Source: Bin87 sp034423595 (lineage in GTDB: Bacteria; Chloroflexota; Dehalococcoidia; Lucifugimonadales; UBA3495). From it: 64,000 nt of DNA. Location of the stretch: positions 1,426,001-1,490,000 of the forward strand of contig OZ242258.1 of NCBI GenBank assembly GCA_965207025.1, written 5' to 3'. Below the pieces are notes generated by a model. That model ran no database searches, was not told the origin of the DNA, and saw only the letters and a list, made by a program, of their open reading frames with translations. Below, piece after piece: positions 16,405 to 25,170 of this stretch (positions are counted from its first letter, which is position 1; every line of letters starts with the position of its first letter). A program made the translations under genes and the position numbers.

Positions 16405-17283
16405 TTACCGCCCTCGTATCTTCACTTCCAGCGGCCCGGTGCTTATGATGTGCCGCTTCAGCCCCAACTCGTTGGGCGACATCCCCATCGCCAGCCCGAT
16501 CAACTGCGGCATGTGCAGGATGGGCAGGTCAATGGAACGGCGAGCCTGGGACGCTGCCTTTGGCTGGAACCCGTCCAGGTTCAGGTGGCACAGCGGACAC
16601 GGCGTGACCATGGCATCCGCGCCCAAATCCTTAACCTCCGAAGTATGCTTGCCGACCATCGCCATTGAGTTGCGCTGGTTGATGGTCAAAATCGGGAATC
16701 CACAGCAACGAGTCTTCCCCTCGAAGTCCACCAGCGTCGCTCCCAACAGTTGAATTAGCATCTCCAGCGACTGCTGCCGTTCCGGATGGTCTGCGATGTC
16801 CAACGCCTCCGTGGGCCGCACAATGTAGCACCCATAGAACGGAGCGATCTTCAGCTCGTTCAGCGGCCTGGTTACCAGGGCGCCCAGCCGGTCCAGCCCA
16901 TAGTCCTCAATCAGGATCCACAACAGATGCTTGGGCTCGCTGTCCCCGCTGTACTCCAGCCCCTCCTCCGCCAGATGGGAGTTGATCTCCGCCAGGTATT
17001 CGGGGTTGCGCATCCGGTGGTTCGCCTGCGACATTACCCCTTGGCACGTGCTGCATATAGTCAGGATGGGCAGGCCCATCTGCTCCGCCTTGGCGAAGTT
17101 GCGCGCGTTCAGGGTATCGCCGAAAAGCTGGTTCTTTTCCTGGATCACTCCGGCGCCGGTGCAGGTCCAGCCGGGGATCTCCTCCAGTTCGATACCCATG
17201 CGGTCGCACACCATCCGCGCCGCCGGGTAAAGTTCGGGCGCGCCCCCTTGAGACACGCAGCCCGGGAAAAAAGCGTACTTCAC
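16405..17283 (-). CDS. sdhE: Succinate dehydrogenase subunit E / HdrB-like CCG-domain protein
   Basis: A 292-residue membrane-anchor replacement subunit of non-classical complex II, related to heterodisulfide reductase B. Two CCG domains are visible. The first has PGCVSQGG, GWTCTGAG (CTG in place of CCG) and ICSTCQG. The second has FYGCYIVRP, TRCCGFPIL and TPCPLCHLN. The start is a GTG at 17283 with AGGAGG eight bases upstream; this begins at the family N-terminus KYAFFPGC. The long ORF upstream is sdhB read in another frame. It follows sdhB by 26 nt. Confidence 0.9.
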   Translation of the reverse strand: MKYAFFPGCVSQGGAPELYPAARMVCDRMGIELEEIPGWTCTGAGVIQEKNQLFGDTLNARNFAKAEQMGLPILTICSTCQGVMSQANHRMRNPEYLAEINSHLAEEGLEYSGDSEPKHLLWILIEDYGLDRLGALVTRPLNELKIAPFYGCYIVRPTEALDIADHPERQQSLEMLIQLLGATLVDFEGKTRCCGFPILTINQRNSMAMVGKHTSEVKDLGADAMVTPCPLCHLNLDGFQPKAASQARRSIDLPILHMPQLIGLAMGMSPNELGLKRHIISTGPLEVKIRGR

Positions 17284-17309
17284 TGGTTGATTCCTCCTCT
17301 TGAATCGCC

Positions 17310-18314
17310 CTACCCGAACGGGGAGTTGTTGCTCACTTTCGGAGCCTCGGGCTGCGGCTGCGTCCGGCTGAAAATACGGCGCACCGCTTCTACGTTCTCC
17401 ACGTTCTTGTGCGCAATCGGCGGCATCTTGCCGCGCCGCATCGCCCGGAACGCCACCGGCATATAGTCCATCAGCGCCGGCAGGTTCATCATCCCCACCG
17501 ACTTGATCGGCAGCCGCAACTCGTCCAACCGCCCGCTGTGTCCCACCGATTCCGTGAAGGCGTCGGTGTGCCGCGCGCCATTGTTGTTGTCGTAGCCCGC
17601 CTGAATCGCCTGCTCCCGCATCGCCATGATGCGATCCATGGGCGCGACGCCCTTGGGGCACGCTTGCACGCATTCGTTGCAGCGGGTGCAGTCCCAGATC
17701 CCGGTCGGTTCGCTCAGCGCCCACAACCGTTCCACGGAAACGCCCTCGGCATCCCCATCGCGCGGGTCGGCGGTGAACCGGTACGCCTTGGCCAGCGCCG
17801 CCGGCCCCAGGAAAGTCGGGTCAACTTCCAGAACCGTGCAGTCCGACACGCACGCTCCGCACATGATGCAGGCGGTCACTCCAGACAGGTGCAGCATCGC
17901 GTCGTTGGACACGATGTACTCCCCCTCGGGTTCCTGCCCTATGTGCTTAAGATACGGATCGACCGCTTCGATTTTTTCCCAGAAAAGATCGAAGTTAACC
18001 ACCAGGTCTTTGACCACCGGCATTACGCCCGCCGGTTCCACGGTGATTACCCCGTCCTGAACCACGGTGTTGGCGATGGTCTTACACGCCAGCCCGGCGT
18101 GCCCATTGATCCTGACCGCGCAGGAGCCGCAGATAGCGCTCCGGCACGAGCAGCGCAGCGACAGCGTGCCGTCGTCATCCTCCCGAATCTGAATCAACGC
18201 ATCCAGGACCGTGGCGTTGTCCGCAATGGTTACGGGATACTCCTGCCAGTACGGCAGGCGGCGTTCGTCTTCCGCCTCCGGGTCCTGTCGTTTTACCCTG
18301 ATCGTGACGTCCAT
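17310..18314 (-). CDS. sdhB: Succinate dehydrogenase/fumarate reductase iron-sulfur subunit
   Basis: Carries electrons from the FAD subunit to the membrane side. 334 residues, about 90 longer than classical SdhB, with the extension at the C-terminus. The N-terminal [2Fe-2S] site is CRSAICGSC plus the later LACK. The C-terminal clusters use CIMCGACVSDC and CTRCNECVQACPKG. The extended C-terminus (LPALMDYMPVAFRAMRRGKMPP) is typical of SdhABE-type enzymes. It is 3 nt downstream of sdhA and 26 nt upstream of sdhE. Confidence 0.94.
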   Translation of the reverse strand: MDVTIRVKRQDPEAEDERRLPYWQEYPVTIADNATVLDALIQIREDDDGTLSLRCSCRSAICGSCAVRINGHAGLACKTIANTVVQDGVITVEPAGVMPVVKDLVVNFDLFWEKIEAVDPYLKHIGQEPEGEYIVSNDAMLHLSGVTACIMCGACVSDCTVLEVDPTFLGPAALAKAYRFTADPRDGDAEGVSVERLWALSEPTGIWDCTRCNECVQACPKGVAPMDRIMAMREQAIQAGYDNNNGARHTDAFTESVGHSGRLDELRLPIKSVGMMNLPALMDYMPVAFRAMRRGKMPPIAHKNVENVEAVRRIFSRTQPQPEAPKVSNNSPFG

Positions 18315-18317
18315 TTC

Positions 18318-20006
18318 CTAGTACTTCCTCTCTTCCGGCGTCCACTTGGTGATGACCACGGGCAATTCAGATACTTGCGGCCCGCCGTCCCCTTTAGTCA
18401 GCACAATGTGGTGCAGCCATTCTTCGTCGTTGCGCTCGGGATAGTCCACGCGGAACTGCGCCCCCCGACTTTCCCTGCGCTCCAGCGCGCCCACCGCGAT
18501 GGTGTCCGCGCAGTCCAGCATATACCCCAACTCCAGCGCGAAAATCAGGTCGGTGTTGAAGGTCTTGCCCTTGTTCTGCACCGGAACGTTTTCGTAGCGA
18601 CGGCGCAGGTCGTGCAGGTCCCCCAGCGTTTCCTGGATGCCCTCTTCGTTCCGGAACACGGCAACGTTACGATTCATCGAGTCGCCCATGTCCTTGCGGA
18701 TCGCGCCCCAGCGGTCGCCATTCTCCGGCCGGTCCAGCATTTCCTGGATGCGACGGCGTTCCTGGGCCAACGCGAGGCCGGAGTCAAAGTCAGCGAACCC
18801 CATGCTGCGCACCGCGTCGGACGCATGGTTGCCGGCGCGCTCACCAAACACGATGGTGTCCAGCAGCGAGTTGGCGCCCAGCCGGTTCCCGCCGTGAACG
18901 CTCACGTTGGCGCATTCGCCGGCGGCGTAAACTCCGCTGAGGTTCGTGAGTCCGTTCACGTCGGTCTTGATGCCGCCCATGATGTAGTGCATCCCGGGCC
19001 GAATCGGAATCGGCTCACGGATCATGTCCGCTCCGGCCAGGTCGATCCCAATCTCCCGGATCTGGATCAGCTTTTCCATAATCAGGGCTTCGCCCAGGTG
19101 CGTGCAGTCCAGGTACACGCAGCCGTCCACCCCGTTGCCGGCGTTGATTTCAGTTTGTTCGGCGCGGGACACCACGTCGCGGGAAGCCAGTTCCATCATG
19201 TTCGGCGCGTACTTCTCCATGAAGCGGTTGCCGTCTTTGTCGCGCAGGTACGCGCCTTCGCCGCGCGCTGCCTCAGAGATCAGCACACCGCTGCCGGCCA
19301 GCGTGGTGGGATGGTATTGCACCATCTCCATGTCCATCAGCTGCCCGCCGGCGTTATAGATCAGTCCCATGCCGTCGCCGGTCACAATCAGCGCGTTGGT
19401 GCTGGGCTCAAACAGCCGTCCACACCCGCCTGTGGCGAAAATCACCGTCTTGGCGCGGATCACGCACAGCTCGCCGGTACGGATTTCCAGCGCGATGACT
19501 CCGGCGGCGCGACCTTCTTCCATGATCAACGACGTTACGAACCACTCCTCGTACCGCTGCACTCCCGACTTGATCAACTGCTCGAACATCACGTGCAGCA
19601 GGGCCTGTCCGGTGAAGTCGCCGACGAAGAACGTCCGCGCCCGGCGCTGGCCGCCGAACGCGCGGGTGCCCAGCCGGCCTTCGTCGTCACGGTTGAACGT
19701 GACCCCCATGTGCTCCATGTCAATGAGCGACGCGCCGGCCTGCCGGCACATCACCTCAATGGCGTCCTGGTCGCCCAGGAAGTCACTGCCCTTGATGGTG
19801 TCGTAGGCATGGTCTTCCCAGTCATCTCCCCGGTCCAGTAGTGCGGCGTTGATGCCGCCCTGGGCCGCGTTTGAGTGGCTGCGCACCGGATGGACCTTGC
19901 TGATGATAGCAGTATCCGCGCCTCCGGCTCGGGCCGCGATGGCAGCGCGCATACCGGCCAGACCGGCGCCAACGATCAACACGTCGTGTTGCAAATCCTC
20001 TGGCAT
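18318..20006 (-). CDS. sdhA: Succinate dehydrogenase/fumarate reductase flavoprotein subunit
   Basis: Oxidises succinate with covalently bound FAD. 562 residues. N-terminal GAGLAGMRAAIAA dinucleotide fold, then the His flavinylation site region RSHSNAAQGGINAAL. Active-site segments QYHPTTLAGSG, SEAARGEGAYLRD, GMHYIMGGIKTD and AAGECANVSVHGGNRLGANSL are all present. The ATG at 20006 has GGAGG upstream. First gene of the sdhABE operon. Confidence 0.95.
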   Translation of the reverse strand: MPEDLQHDVLIVGAGLAGMRAAIAARAGGADTAIISKVHPVRSHSNAAQGGINAALLDRGDDWEDHAYDTIKGSDFLGDQDAIEVMCRQAGASLIDMEHMGVTFNRDDEGRLGTRAFGGQRRARTFFVGDFTGQALLHVMFEQLIKSGVQRYEEWFVTSLIMEEGRAAGVIALEIRTGELCVIRAKTVIFATGGCGRLFEPSTNALIVTGDGMGLIYNAGGQLMDMEMVQYHPTTLAGSGVLISEAARGEGAYLRDKDGNRFMEKYAPNMMELASRDVVSRAEQTEINAGNGVDGCVYLDCTHLGEALIMEKLIQIREIGIDLAGADMIREPIPIRPGMHYIMGGIKTDVNGLTNLSGVYAAGECANVSVHGGNRLGANSLLDTIVFGERAGNHASDAVRSMGFADFDSGLALAQERRRIQEMLDRPENGDRWGAIRKDMGDSMNRNVAVFRNEEGIQETLGDLHDLRRRYENVPVQNKGKTFNTDLIFALELGYMLDCADTIAVGALERRESRGAQFRVDYPERNDEEWLHHIVLTKGDGGPQVSELPVVITKWTPEERKY

Positions 20007-20020
20007 TTGTGATTTCCTCC

Positions 20021-20043
20021 AACCGGATCAACGCGGTCCGGTT
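20021..20043 (-). promoter_or_regulatory. Hairpin directly upstream of the sdhA ribosome-binding site
   Basis: Arms AACCGGA (20021-20027) and TCCGGTT (20037-20043) form a 7-bp stem just upstream of the GGAGG. There is no T-run. It could affect sdhA translation or be a leftover end for the upstream operon. Confidence 0.3.
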
Positions 20044-20088
20044 ACTTGCGGCGCATAAGCGGTCTAGCGGCGCGCCTGTTTTTGACGG

Positions 20089-20661
20089 CTAATTATCCCC
20101 CAAGACACGCATCGCAAGCAACAACGAGGCCACGCTCTTGGCGTCTCTTATCGTTCCGTCAGCGATCAGAGCCACGACGTCCGCCAATGGCGTCCGTACC
20201 ACCTCGATAAATTCGTCCTCATCGGCATCCAGCCGAGCCGAAAGCAAATCCCTTGCCAGGTATGCGTGGATCATCTGACTGCACCACCCAGGCGCAACAT
20301 AGAAACTCCCCAGGGGCTCCAGTTGACCCGCAGTGTGGCCAATTTCTTCCTGTAACTCCCTCAACGCCGTCGCGTGCGGGTCCTCTCCAGATTCCATTTT
20401 CCCGGCTGGCGCTTCCAAAAGGAACGATTCAACTGCCTTGCGGTATTGTCGCACCAACAAAACGCCGCCGTCGGAATCCACCGGCACGATGGAAACGGAC
20501 GTCGGATGGTCCACTATCTCACGGGTCGTTTCTTGGCCATCAGGCAAGGCGATTGTATCGAGCCTGACCCTGATCAAATCGCCCTGATACACGGTCGCCG
20601 AAGCCAGCGTGGGTTCTTCGGCTGCTACCCTTGTAAGCGGCTCGGTCGTGCCCACTATCAA
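20089..20661 (-). CDS. NUDIX hydrolase, ADP-ribose pyrophosphatase-like (copy 2)
   Basis: 190 residues with a full Nudix box, GKMESGEDPHATALRELQEEIG, and the upstream ADPR-type context VDSDGGVLLVRQYRKAVESFLLEAPAG. It likely hydrolyses ADP-ribose or a related dinucleotide. It is a clear paralogue of the gene just upstream (TTREIVDH, LLVRQYRK, DAKSVASLLLAMRVLG shared). The TTG start at 20661 overlaps the upstream TGA. Last gene of the nuo-nadK operon. Confidence 0.9.
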   Translation of the reverse strand: MIVGTTEPLTRVAAEEPTLASATVYQGDLIRVRLDTIALPDGQETTREIVDHPTSVSIVPVDSDGGVLLVRQYRKAVESFLLEAPAGKMESGEDPHATALRELQEEIGHTAGQLEPLGSFYVAPGWCSQMIHAYLARDLLSARLDADEDEFIEVVRTPLADVVALIADGTIRDAKSVASLLLAMRVLGDN

Positions 20662-21203
20662 ACTCCCAGGACTCGCATCGCCAGCAGCAGCGAGGCTACG
20701 CTCTTGGCGTCCTGTATGGATCCGTCGGCTATCCGGTCCGGAATCTCCGACAACCGCACCGGTACCACGTCGATAAATTCGTCCTCGTCCGAATCAAGCA
20801 CCGCCGGCGTCAGCCCGGTCGCCAGGTATGCATACATGTACTCGGACGCCCAACCGGGCACCAGCCAGAATGCCGACAGTTCCATCAAGTCGGCGGCTGT
20901 ATGCCCAATCTCTTCCTGCAATTCCCGTCGAGTTGCCTCTTCCGGTTCCTCGCCGTCCTCGATTCCCCCGGCCGGCACTTCCAGCAGAAAACTCTCCGTA
21001 GGCTTCCGGTACTGGCGCACCAGCAGGACGTTGCCGTCCCCATCCACCGGCACCACGCAGATCGATGGCGCATGATCGACGATTTCGCGGGTCGTCTCCC
21101 TGCCGTTGGGCAGCCGAATCGTATCCACACGCACGTCGATGATGCGGCCCTGGAACACCGAACGGGTGGCGATGGTTGGTTCGTTGTTTTCGGCAGCAGT
21201 CAT
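20658..21203 (-). CDS. NUDIX hydrolase, ADP-ribose pyrophosphatase-like (copy 1)
   Basis: 181 residues with Nudix box GGIEDGEEPEEATRRELQEEIG and the preceding VLLVRQYRKPTESFLLEVPAG. The N-terminal beta segment TREIVDHAPSICVVPVD matches the dimerisation part of ADP-ribose pyrophosphatases. Paralogous to its downstream neighbour. It lies 6 nt after nadK, so NAD(P) phosphorylation and breakdown of ADP-ribose may be co-expressed with complex I. Confidence 0.9.
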   Translation of the reverse strand: MTAAENNEPTIATRSVFQGRIIDVRVDTIRLPNGRETTREIVDHAPSICVVPVDGDGNVLLVRQYRKPTESFLLEVPAGGIEDGEEPEEATRRELQEEIGHTAADLMELSAFWLVPGWASEYMYAYLATGLTPAVLDSDEDEFIDVVPVRLSEIPDRIADGSIQDAKSVASLLLAMRVLGV

Positions 21204-21209
21204 TCCAAT

Positions 21210-22067
21210 CTACCGTCCCTGGAAACTGAACCCCAAGCGTCGCGTCAGCGTCGCCCAGAAGTAGTTCGGTTCGTTGGCTCGTAGAAATCGCGCACGATAC
21301 GGGCTGTGGGTGATCCGAACCCAATCCCCCGGCTCAATCGGGTGATTCTCAAAGCCGTCCACGCTGATGATGGCCTCCTGCGAACCCTCCAGGTGAAAGT
21401 CCACGCTGCTCGTGGGACTCAACACCAGCGGCGTCGTCAAACCCACGTGGGATGCCAACGGCGTCAGCACCACGTCGTCTGACAACGGGTCCACGATGGG
21501 GCCACCTGCCGCGAAACTATAACCCGTGCTGCCCGTGGCGGTAGCCAGTATCACCCCGTCGGCGCGAAACGTGGAAACGTCCGCTCCGTCAATTACCGCC
21601 CTCACCGTGATCACCCGCGACACACGGCTCCTCGACAGTACAATGTCGTTTAGAGCGTGATACGGACCCTGCGATGTTCCCGACTCCGGTTCTCCCTGGT
21701 TGCGGCGGTACACCTCCGCCTTCAACATGCTGTGTTCCGACACCCTGACGTCGCCGTTCAGGTAATGGGGCAACTGCTCCATAACTCCGGGCACGGTCAA
21801 CTCAGTCATAAAACCCAACCGGCCCATGTTGATGCCCAGCAGCGGTATCCCCCTGGGCGCAACGGCCCGGTTCACCCGCAGGATGGTGCCGTCCCCACCG
21901 ATGGTGATCACCAGGTCGGTGTCCCTAGCGCGTTCGCTCAGATCCTCCGCATCTTCCGCCCGCAGGATCCAGCTGTTGGCACCCAAGTTTAGTTCCCCGA
22001 CAATGGCATGGGCCAGGTCCAGCGCCTCCGGTATCAGGTCGTTGTAGGCGATGCCGACGGTTTTCAT
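21210..22067 (-). CDS. nadK: NAD kinase
   Basis: Phosphorylates NAD to NADP. 285 residues. The catalytic GGDGT is at about residues 57-61 (VITIGGDGTILRVNR), followed by GINMGRLGFMTE, the NAD-contacting ALNDIVLSR and the C-terminal TGSTGYSFAAGGPIVDP. Only 6 nt separate it from nuoN and from the next NUDIX gene, so it belongs to the nuo operon. Confidence 0.95.
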   Translation of the reverse strand: MKTVGIAYNDLIPEALDLAHAIVGELNLGANSWILRAEDAEDLSERARDTDLVITIGGDGTILRVNRAVAPRGIPLLGINMGRLGFMTELTVPGVMEQLPHYLNGDVRVSEHSMLKAEVYRRNQGEPESGTSQGPYHALNDIVLSRSRVSRVITVRAVIDGADVSTFRADGVILATATGSTGYSFAAGGPIVDPLSDDVVLTPLASHVGLTTPLVLSPTSSVDFHLEGSQEAIISVDGFENHPIEPGDWVRITHSPYRARFLRANEPNYFWATLTRRLGFSFQGR

Positions 22068-22073
22068 GATCGG

Positions 22074-23606
22074 CTACCCACCCGCCAGCACCGATACGGC
22101 CCGTTCCGCCGCTCCCAGCAGTGTCATTGGCGCTACTCCCAGCCACAACAGGGCCAGCGTCGCCACGCCCAGCGCTACGTTGACCGGCCAGGATGCCCGC
22201 ACCCGCTCGGTGTGAATCGGCGTTTGCAGGAACATCACCTTGATCACCCGCAGGTAGTAGTACGCCGAAACCACGCTGTTGACCACGCCGATTATCACCA
22301 GCCACGTCATCAGTGGCTTTCCCCAAGGCATCGTCAGGGACTCGCCCGCGTTGATGGCTGCCGCGAAAACGTAGATCTTGGCGAAAAACAGCCCCGTAGG
22401 TGGCAAACCGATCAGCGCAATCAACGCCAGCGCCAGCGTGATGGCCAGGAACGGCGCGCGCCTGACCATCCCGGAGTAATCGTAGATTTCGTCGCTGTTG
22501 ATCCGGTTGCCGATGCAAACGATGGCGAAAAACGCCGTGAGGTTCGCCGCCGTGTAGGCGGACAAGTAGAACAGCACGCTGCTCGGCCCGAAAGTAGGGT
22601 TGTCCACTGTCGAAGCTACGGCTGCTACCCCGATTAGGAGGTAACCCGCATGCGCCACCGTGCTGTATCCGAACATCCTCTTGATGTTGCGCTGCGCGAT
22701 CGCCACCAGGTTCCCGACGGTCATCGACAGGGCGGCCAGTCCCGCCAGCAGCACCCACCAGTCTCCGCCCAGCGCGTCGAATCCAATGTAGAACACCCGC
22801 AGCACCAACGCGAACGCCGCCGCTTTGCTCGCCACCGACAGGAACGCGACCATGGGCGTGGGCGCGCCTTCGTACACGTCCGGCACCCACATCTGGAACG
22901 GCGCCGCCGACATCTTGAACCCGAAACCCACCAGCAGCAGCACGATGGCCAACAGCACGGCCATGCTCCCGAACGGGAACGCCCCCGCTGAAGCACCAGC
23001 CGACAGCGCCGTGGCGATCTCCTCCAGCCGCGTGCTTCCGGTAAACCCGTATAGCAACGCCATCCCGTAGAGCATCAACGCGCTGCTCAACGCGCCAATG
23101 ATCAGGAACTTCATGCCCGCTTCGCTGGACCTTCCATTGGGCAGAAACGCCGCCAATGCCGCCAGCGGGAGCGTCGTCAGCTCCAGCGCGATATACATGG
23201 TGATCAGCTCGTTGGCCGACACCAGCAGCATCATGCCCGTTGCCGACAGCAGCATCAGCCCGAAGAATTCGCCCTGTAGCCGGTCCATTCGACGCACGTA
23301 GTCGGTGGAAACCAACACCACCAAGCCCACTGCTGCCAGGATCAGGAAGTTGAAGAACAGGGAGAATTTGTCGATCGACAGCGTGTGCAGAACTACGGAA
23401 CCTTCCGCCGCCAGTTGACTCGCCCCTGAGCCCGTCAGGTCGGCCACTTGCCACGCGCTCAACGCTGCCGGCGCCGCCAATCCCACGAAGGACAACCCGA
23501 CCAACAGCCCCGTGCGCCGGGTCAACAAGTCAACGACGATAACCACCATGGCCAGCGCGGCCAGCGCCATCGGCGGAGAAATCAGGTAGAGGTCGTAGGC
23601 GGTCAT
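22074..23606 (-). CDS. nuoN: NADH-quinone oxidoreductase subunit N
   Basis: An antiporter-like proton-pumping subunit of the complex I membrane arm. 510 residues with about 14 predicted membrane helices. Conserved parts include NELITMYIALELTTLPL (key Glu), the Lys-containing GFKMSAAPFQMWVPDVYEGAPTP and RMFGYSTVAHAGYLL. Last nuo gene in the run, 19 nt after nuoM. Confidence 0.95.
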   Translation of the reverse strand: MTAYDLYLISPPMALAALAMVVIVVDLLTRRTGLLVGLSFVGLAAPAALSAWQVADLTGSGASQLAAEGSVVLHTLSIDKFSLFFNFLILAAVGLVVLVSTDYVRRMDRLQGEFFGLMLLSATGMMLLVSANELITMYIALELTTLPLAALAAFLPNGRSSEAGMKFLIIGALSSALMLYGMALLYGFTGSTRLEEIATALSAGASAGAFPFGSMAVLLAIVLLLVGFGFKMSAAPFQMWVPDVYEGAPTPMVAFLSVASKAAAFALVLRVFYIGFDALGGDWWVLLAGLAALSMTVGNLVAIAQRNIKRMFGYSTVAHAGYLLIGVAAVASTVDNPTFGPSSVLFYLSAYTAANLTAFFAIVCIGNRINSDEIYDYSGMVRRAPFLAITLALALIALIGLPPTGLFFAKIYVFAAAINAGESLTMPWGKPLMTWLVIIGVVNSVVSAYYYLRVIKVMFLQTPIHTERVRASWPVNVALGVATLALLWLGVAPMTLLGAAERAVSVLAGG

Positions 23607-23625
23607 GTCGGGTGTTTACTCACAG

Positions 23626-25164
23626 CTAGCGGCCGGCGCTCGCCAGGCCCAGGTTGTACGTATTCACTATCGGCTCCAAACCGTCACGAAATATGTCGGT
23701 CAGCCAAGCCGGGTAAATGCCCACGGCAAATATGCTGATTACCAGCAGCGCCACCGGCACCGCGTCCACAAGCGAGGCGTCGGTCAATCCGTCCCAGCGC
23801 GCCGGCCTCGGCCCGAACATCGTGCGCTGTATCATCCACAGGATGTACCCCGCCGCCAGGATAATGCCCAACACCGCCAGAATCGTCAACGCAGGGAACG
23901 CCCGGAACGCGCCGAAGAACACCAGCAGTTCGGACACGAACCCGCTCATCGCCGGCAGTCCCAGCGACGCCGCGCCCGCGATCAGGAAGGCGCCGGCCAG
24001 TATCGGCATCCGGTTGGCCAGGCCACCGAGGTCCGGTATGTGCCGCGTGTGCGTCTTCTCGTACAGGATACCCACCGCCACGAACAGCAGCCCCGTTATC
24101 GTCCCATGCGTGAACAGTTGCATCGCCGCGCCGGTCAAACCGGCGTCGGTCAACGCCCCACCCACCACCGCAACGGAGCCGATACCCACTAAGACCAGAC
24201 CCATGTGGCTCACGCTGGAGTACGCAATCAATCGTTTCAAGTCCGTCTGGCGCAGCGTCACCACGGCCCCGTACAGCACGCTGACCACACCCAGCGCCAC
24301 AATCGGCAACGCAAAGTTCGCCAGTTGCTCGGGGAACATCCCCGCGTTGACGCGCAGCAGGCCGTACCCGCCCATCTTCAGCATCACGCCGGCCAGCATG
24401 ACGCTGCCCGCCGTCGGCGCGTCGGTATGCGCGTCAGGCAGCCAGGTATGCACCGGCCAGGTCGGCAGTTTTACCGCGAACGCGATGAAGAACAGCCAGA
24501 ACAATACGCCCAACGGCAACGCCGCCCGCGATGCGTCCAGCGCGCCGCCCGGTTGCAGCAGCCGCGTCATGTCGAAACTGCCCACGCCCGAGCTTACGAA
24601 CACGCCGACGATGGCAACCAGCATGAACGCCGATCCCAGGATGGTGAAGATCAGGAACTTCATCGCCGAGTATTCCCGCCGCCCGGTTCCCCACGTGGAG
24701 ATCAGCAGGTACATCGGCACCAGCTCGATTTCCCAGAACAGAAAGAACAGCAGGAAGTCCAGCGACGTGAATACTCCCATCACCGCGGTTTGCAGCACAA
24801 ATAGCCAGATGAAGTATTCCTTGACTCGATCCTGGATGTGGAACGACACGAACACCGCGCACAGACCCAGCAGACCCGTCAGCATCACCAGCGGCGCGCT
24901 GATGCCATCGACTCCAAGCAAGTAACTCGCCTGCACTGTTCCGGTGTCAATCCAGTCGAAACGGTCAATCAACTGGAACCGGTCGCCGCCCGGCTGGAAA
25001 AGCACGAACACAATGACCGACAGGATCAGGTCGGCCAGCGCCACGATGCCGGCATACCACCGAATCGAGCGCGCGTCCCGTATCACGCCTGTTGCCAGCA
25101 GCAACGCGGCGACCGCCGGCAGGAACACCGTCGCAGTCAGCAGTCCGTTGAATCCGCTCGGCAT
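23626..25164 (-). CDS. nuoM: NADH-quinone oxidoreductase subunit M
   Basis: Antiporter-like membrane subunit, 512 residues. Conserved segments: FWEIELVPMYLLISTWG (Glu), FAVKLPTWPVHTWLPDAHTDAPTAGSVMLAGVMLKMGGYG, and KRLIAYSSVSHMGLV. About 14 helices. 6 nt after nuoL. Confidence 0.95.
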   Translation of the reverse strand: MPSGFNGLLTATVFLPAVAALLLATGVIRDARSIRWYAGIVALADLILSVIVFVLFQPGGDRFQLIDRFDWIDTGTVQASYLLGVDGISAPLVMLTGLLGLCAVFVSFHIQDRVKEYFIWLFVLQTAVMGVFTSLDFLLFFLFWEIELVPMYLLISTWGTGRREYSAMKFLIFTILGSAFMLVAIVGVFVSSGVGSFDMTRLLQPGGALDASRAALPLGVLFWLFFIAFAVKLPTWPVHTWLPDAHTDAPTAGSVMLAGVMLKMGGYGLLRVNAGMFPEQLANFALPIVALGVVSVLYGAVVTLRQTDLKRLIAYSSVSHMGLVLVGIGSVAVVGGALTDAGLTGAAMQLFTHGTITGLLFVAVGILYEKTHTRHIPDLGGLANRMPILAGAFLIAGAASLGLPAMSGFVSELLVFFGAFRAFPALTILAVLGIILAAGYILWMIQRTMFGPRPARWDGLTDASLVDAVPVALLVISIFAVGIYPAWLTDIFRDGLEPIVNTYNLGLASAGR

Positions 25165-25170
25165 CGTCAG

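Noticed and set aside
17409..19841. An 810-codon open frame on the plus strand
   Set aside because: It is the antisense of sdhB and sdhA, with the His/Arg/Val-rich composition typical of a shadow frame in high-GC DNA; no domain is visible.
21925..23454. A 509-codon minus-strand frame across nadK and nuoN
   Set aside because: It overlaps nuoN in another frame and reads as Gly/Arg-rich low complexity; nuoN and nadK explain the DNA.
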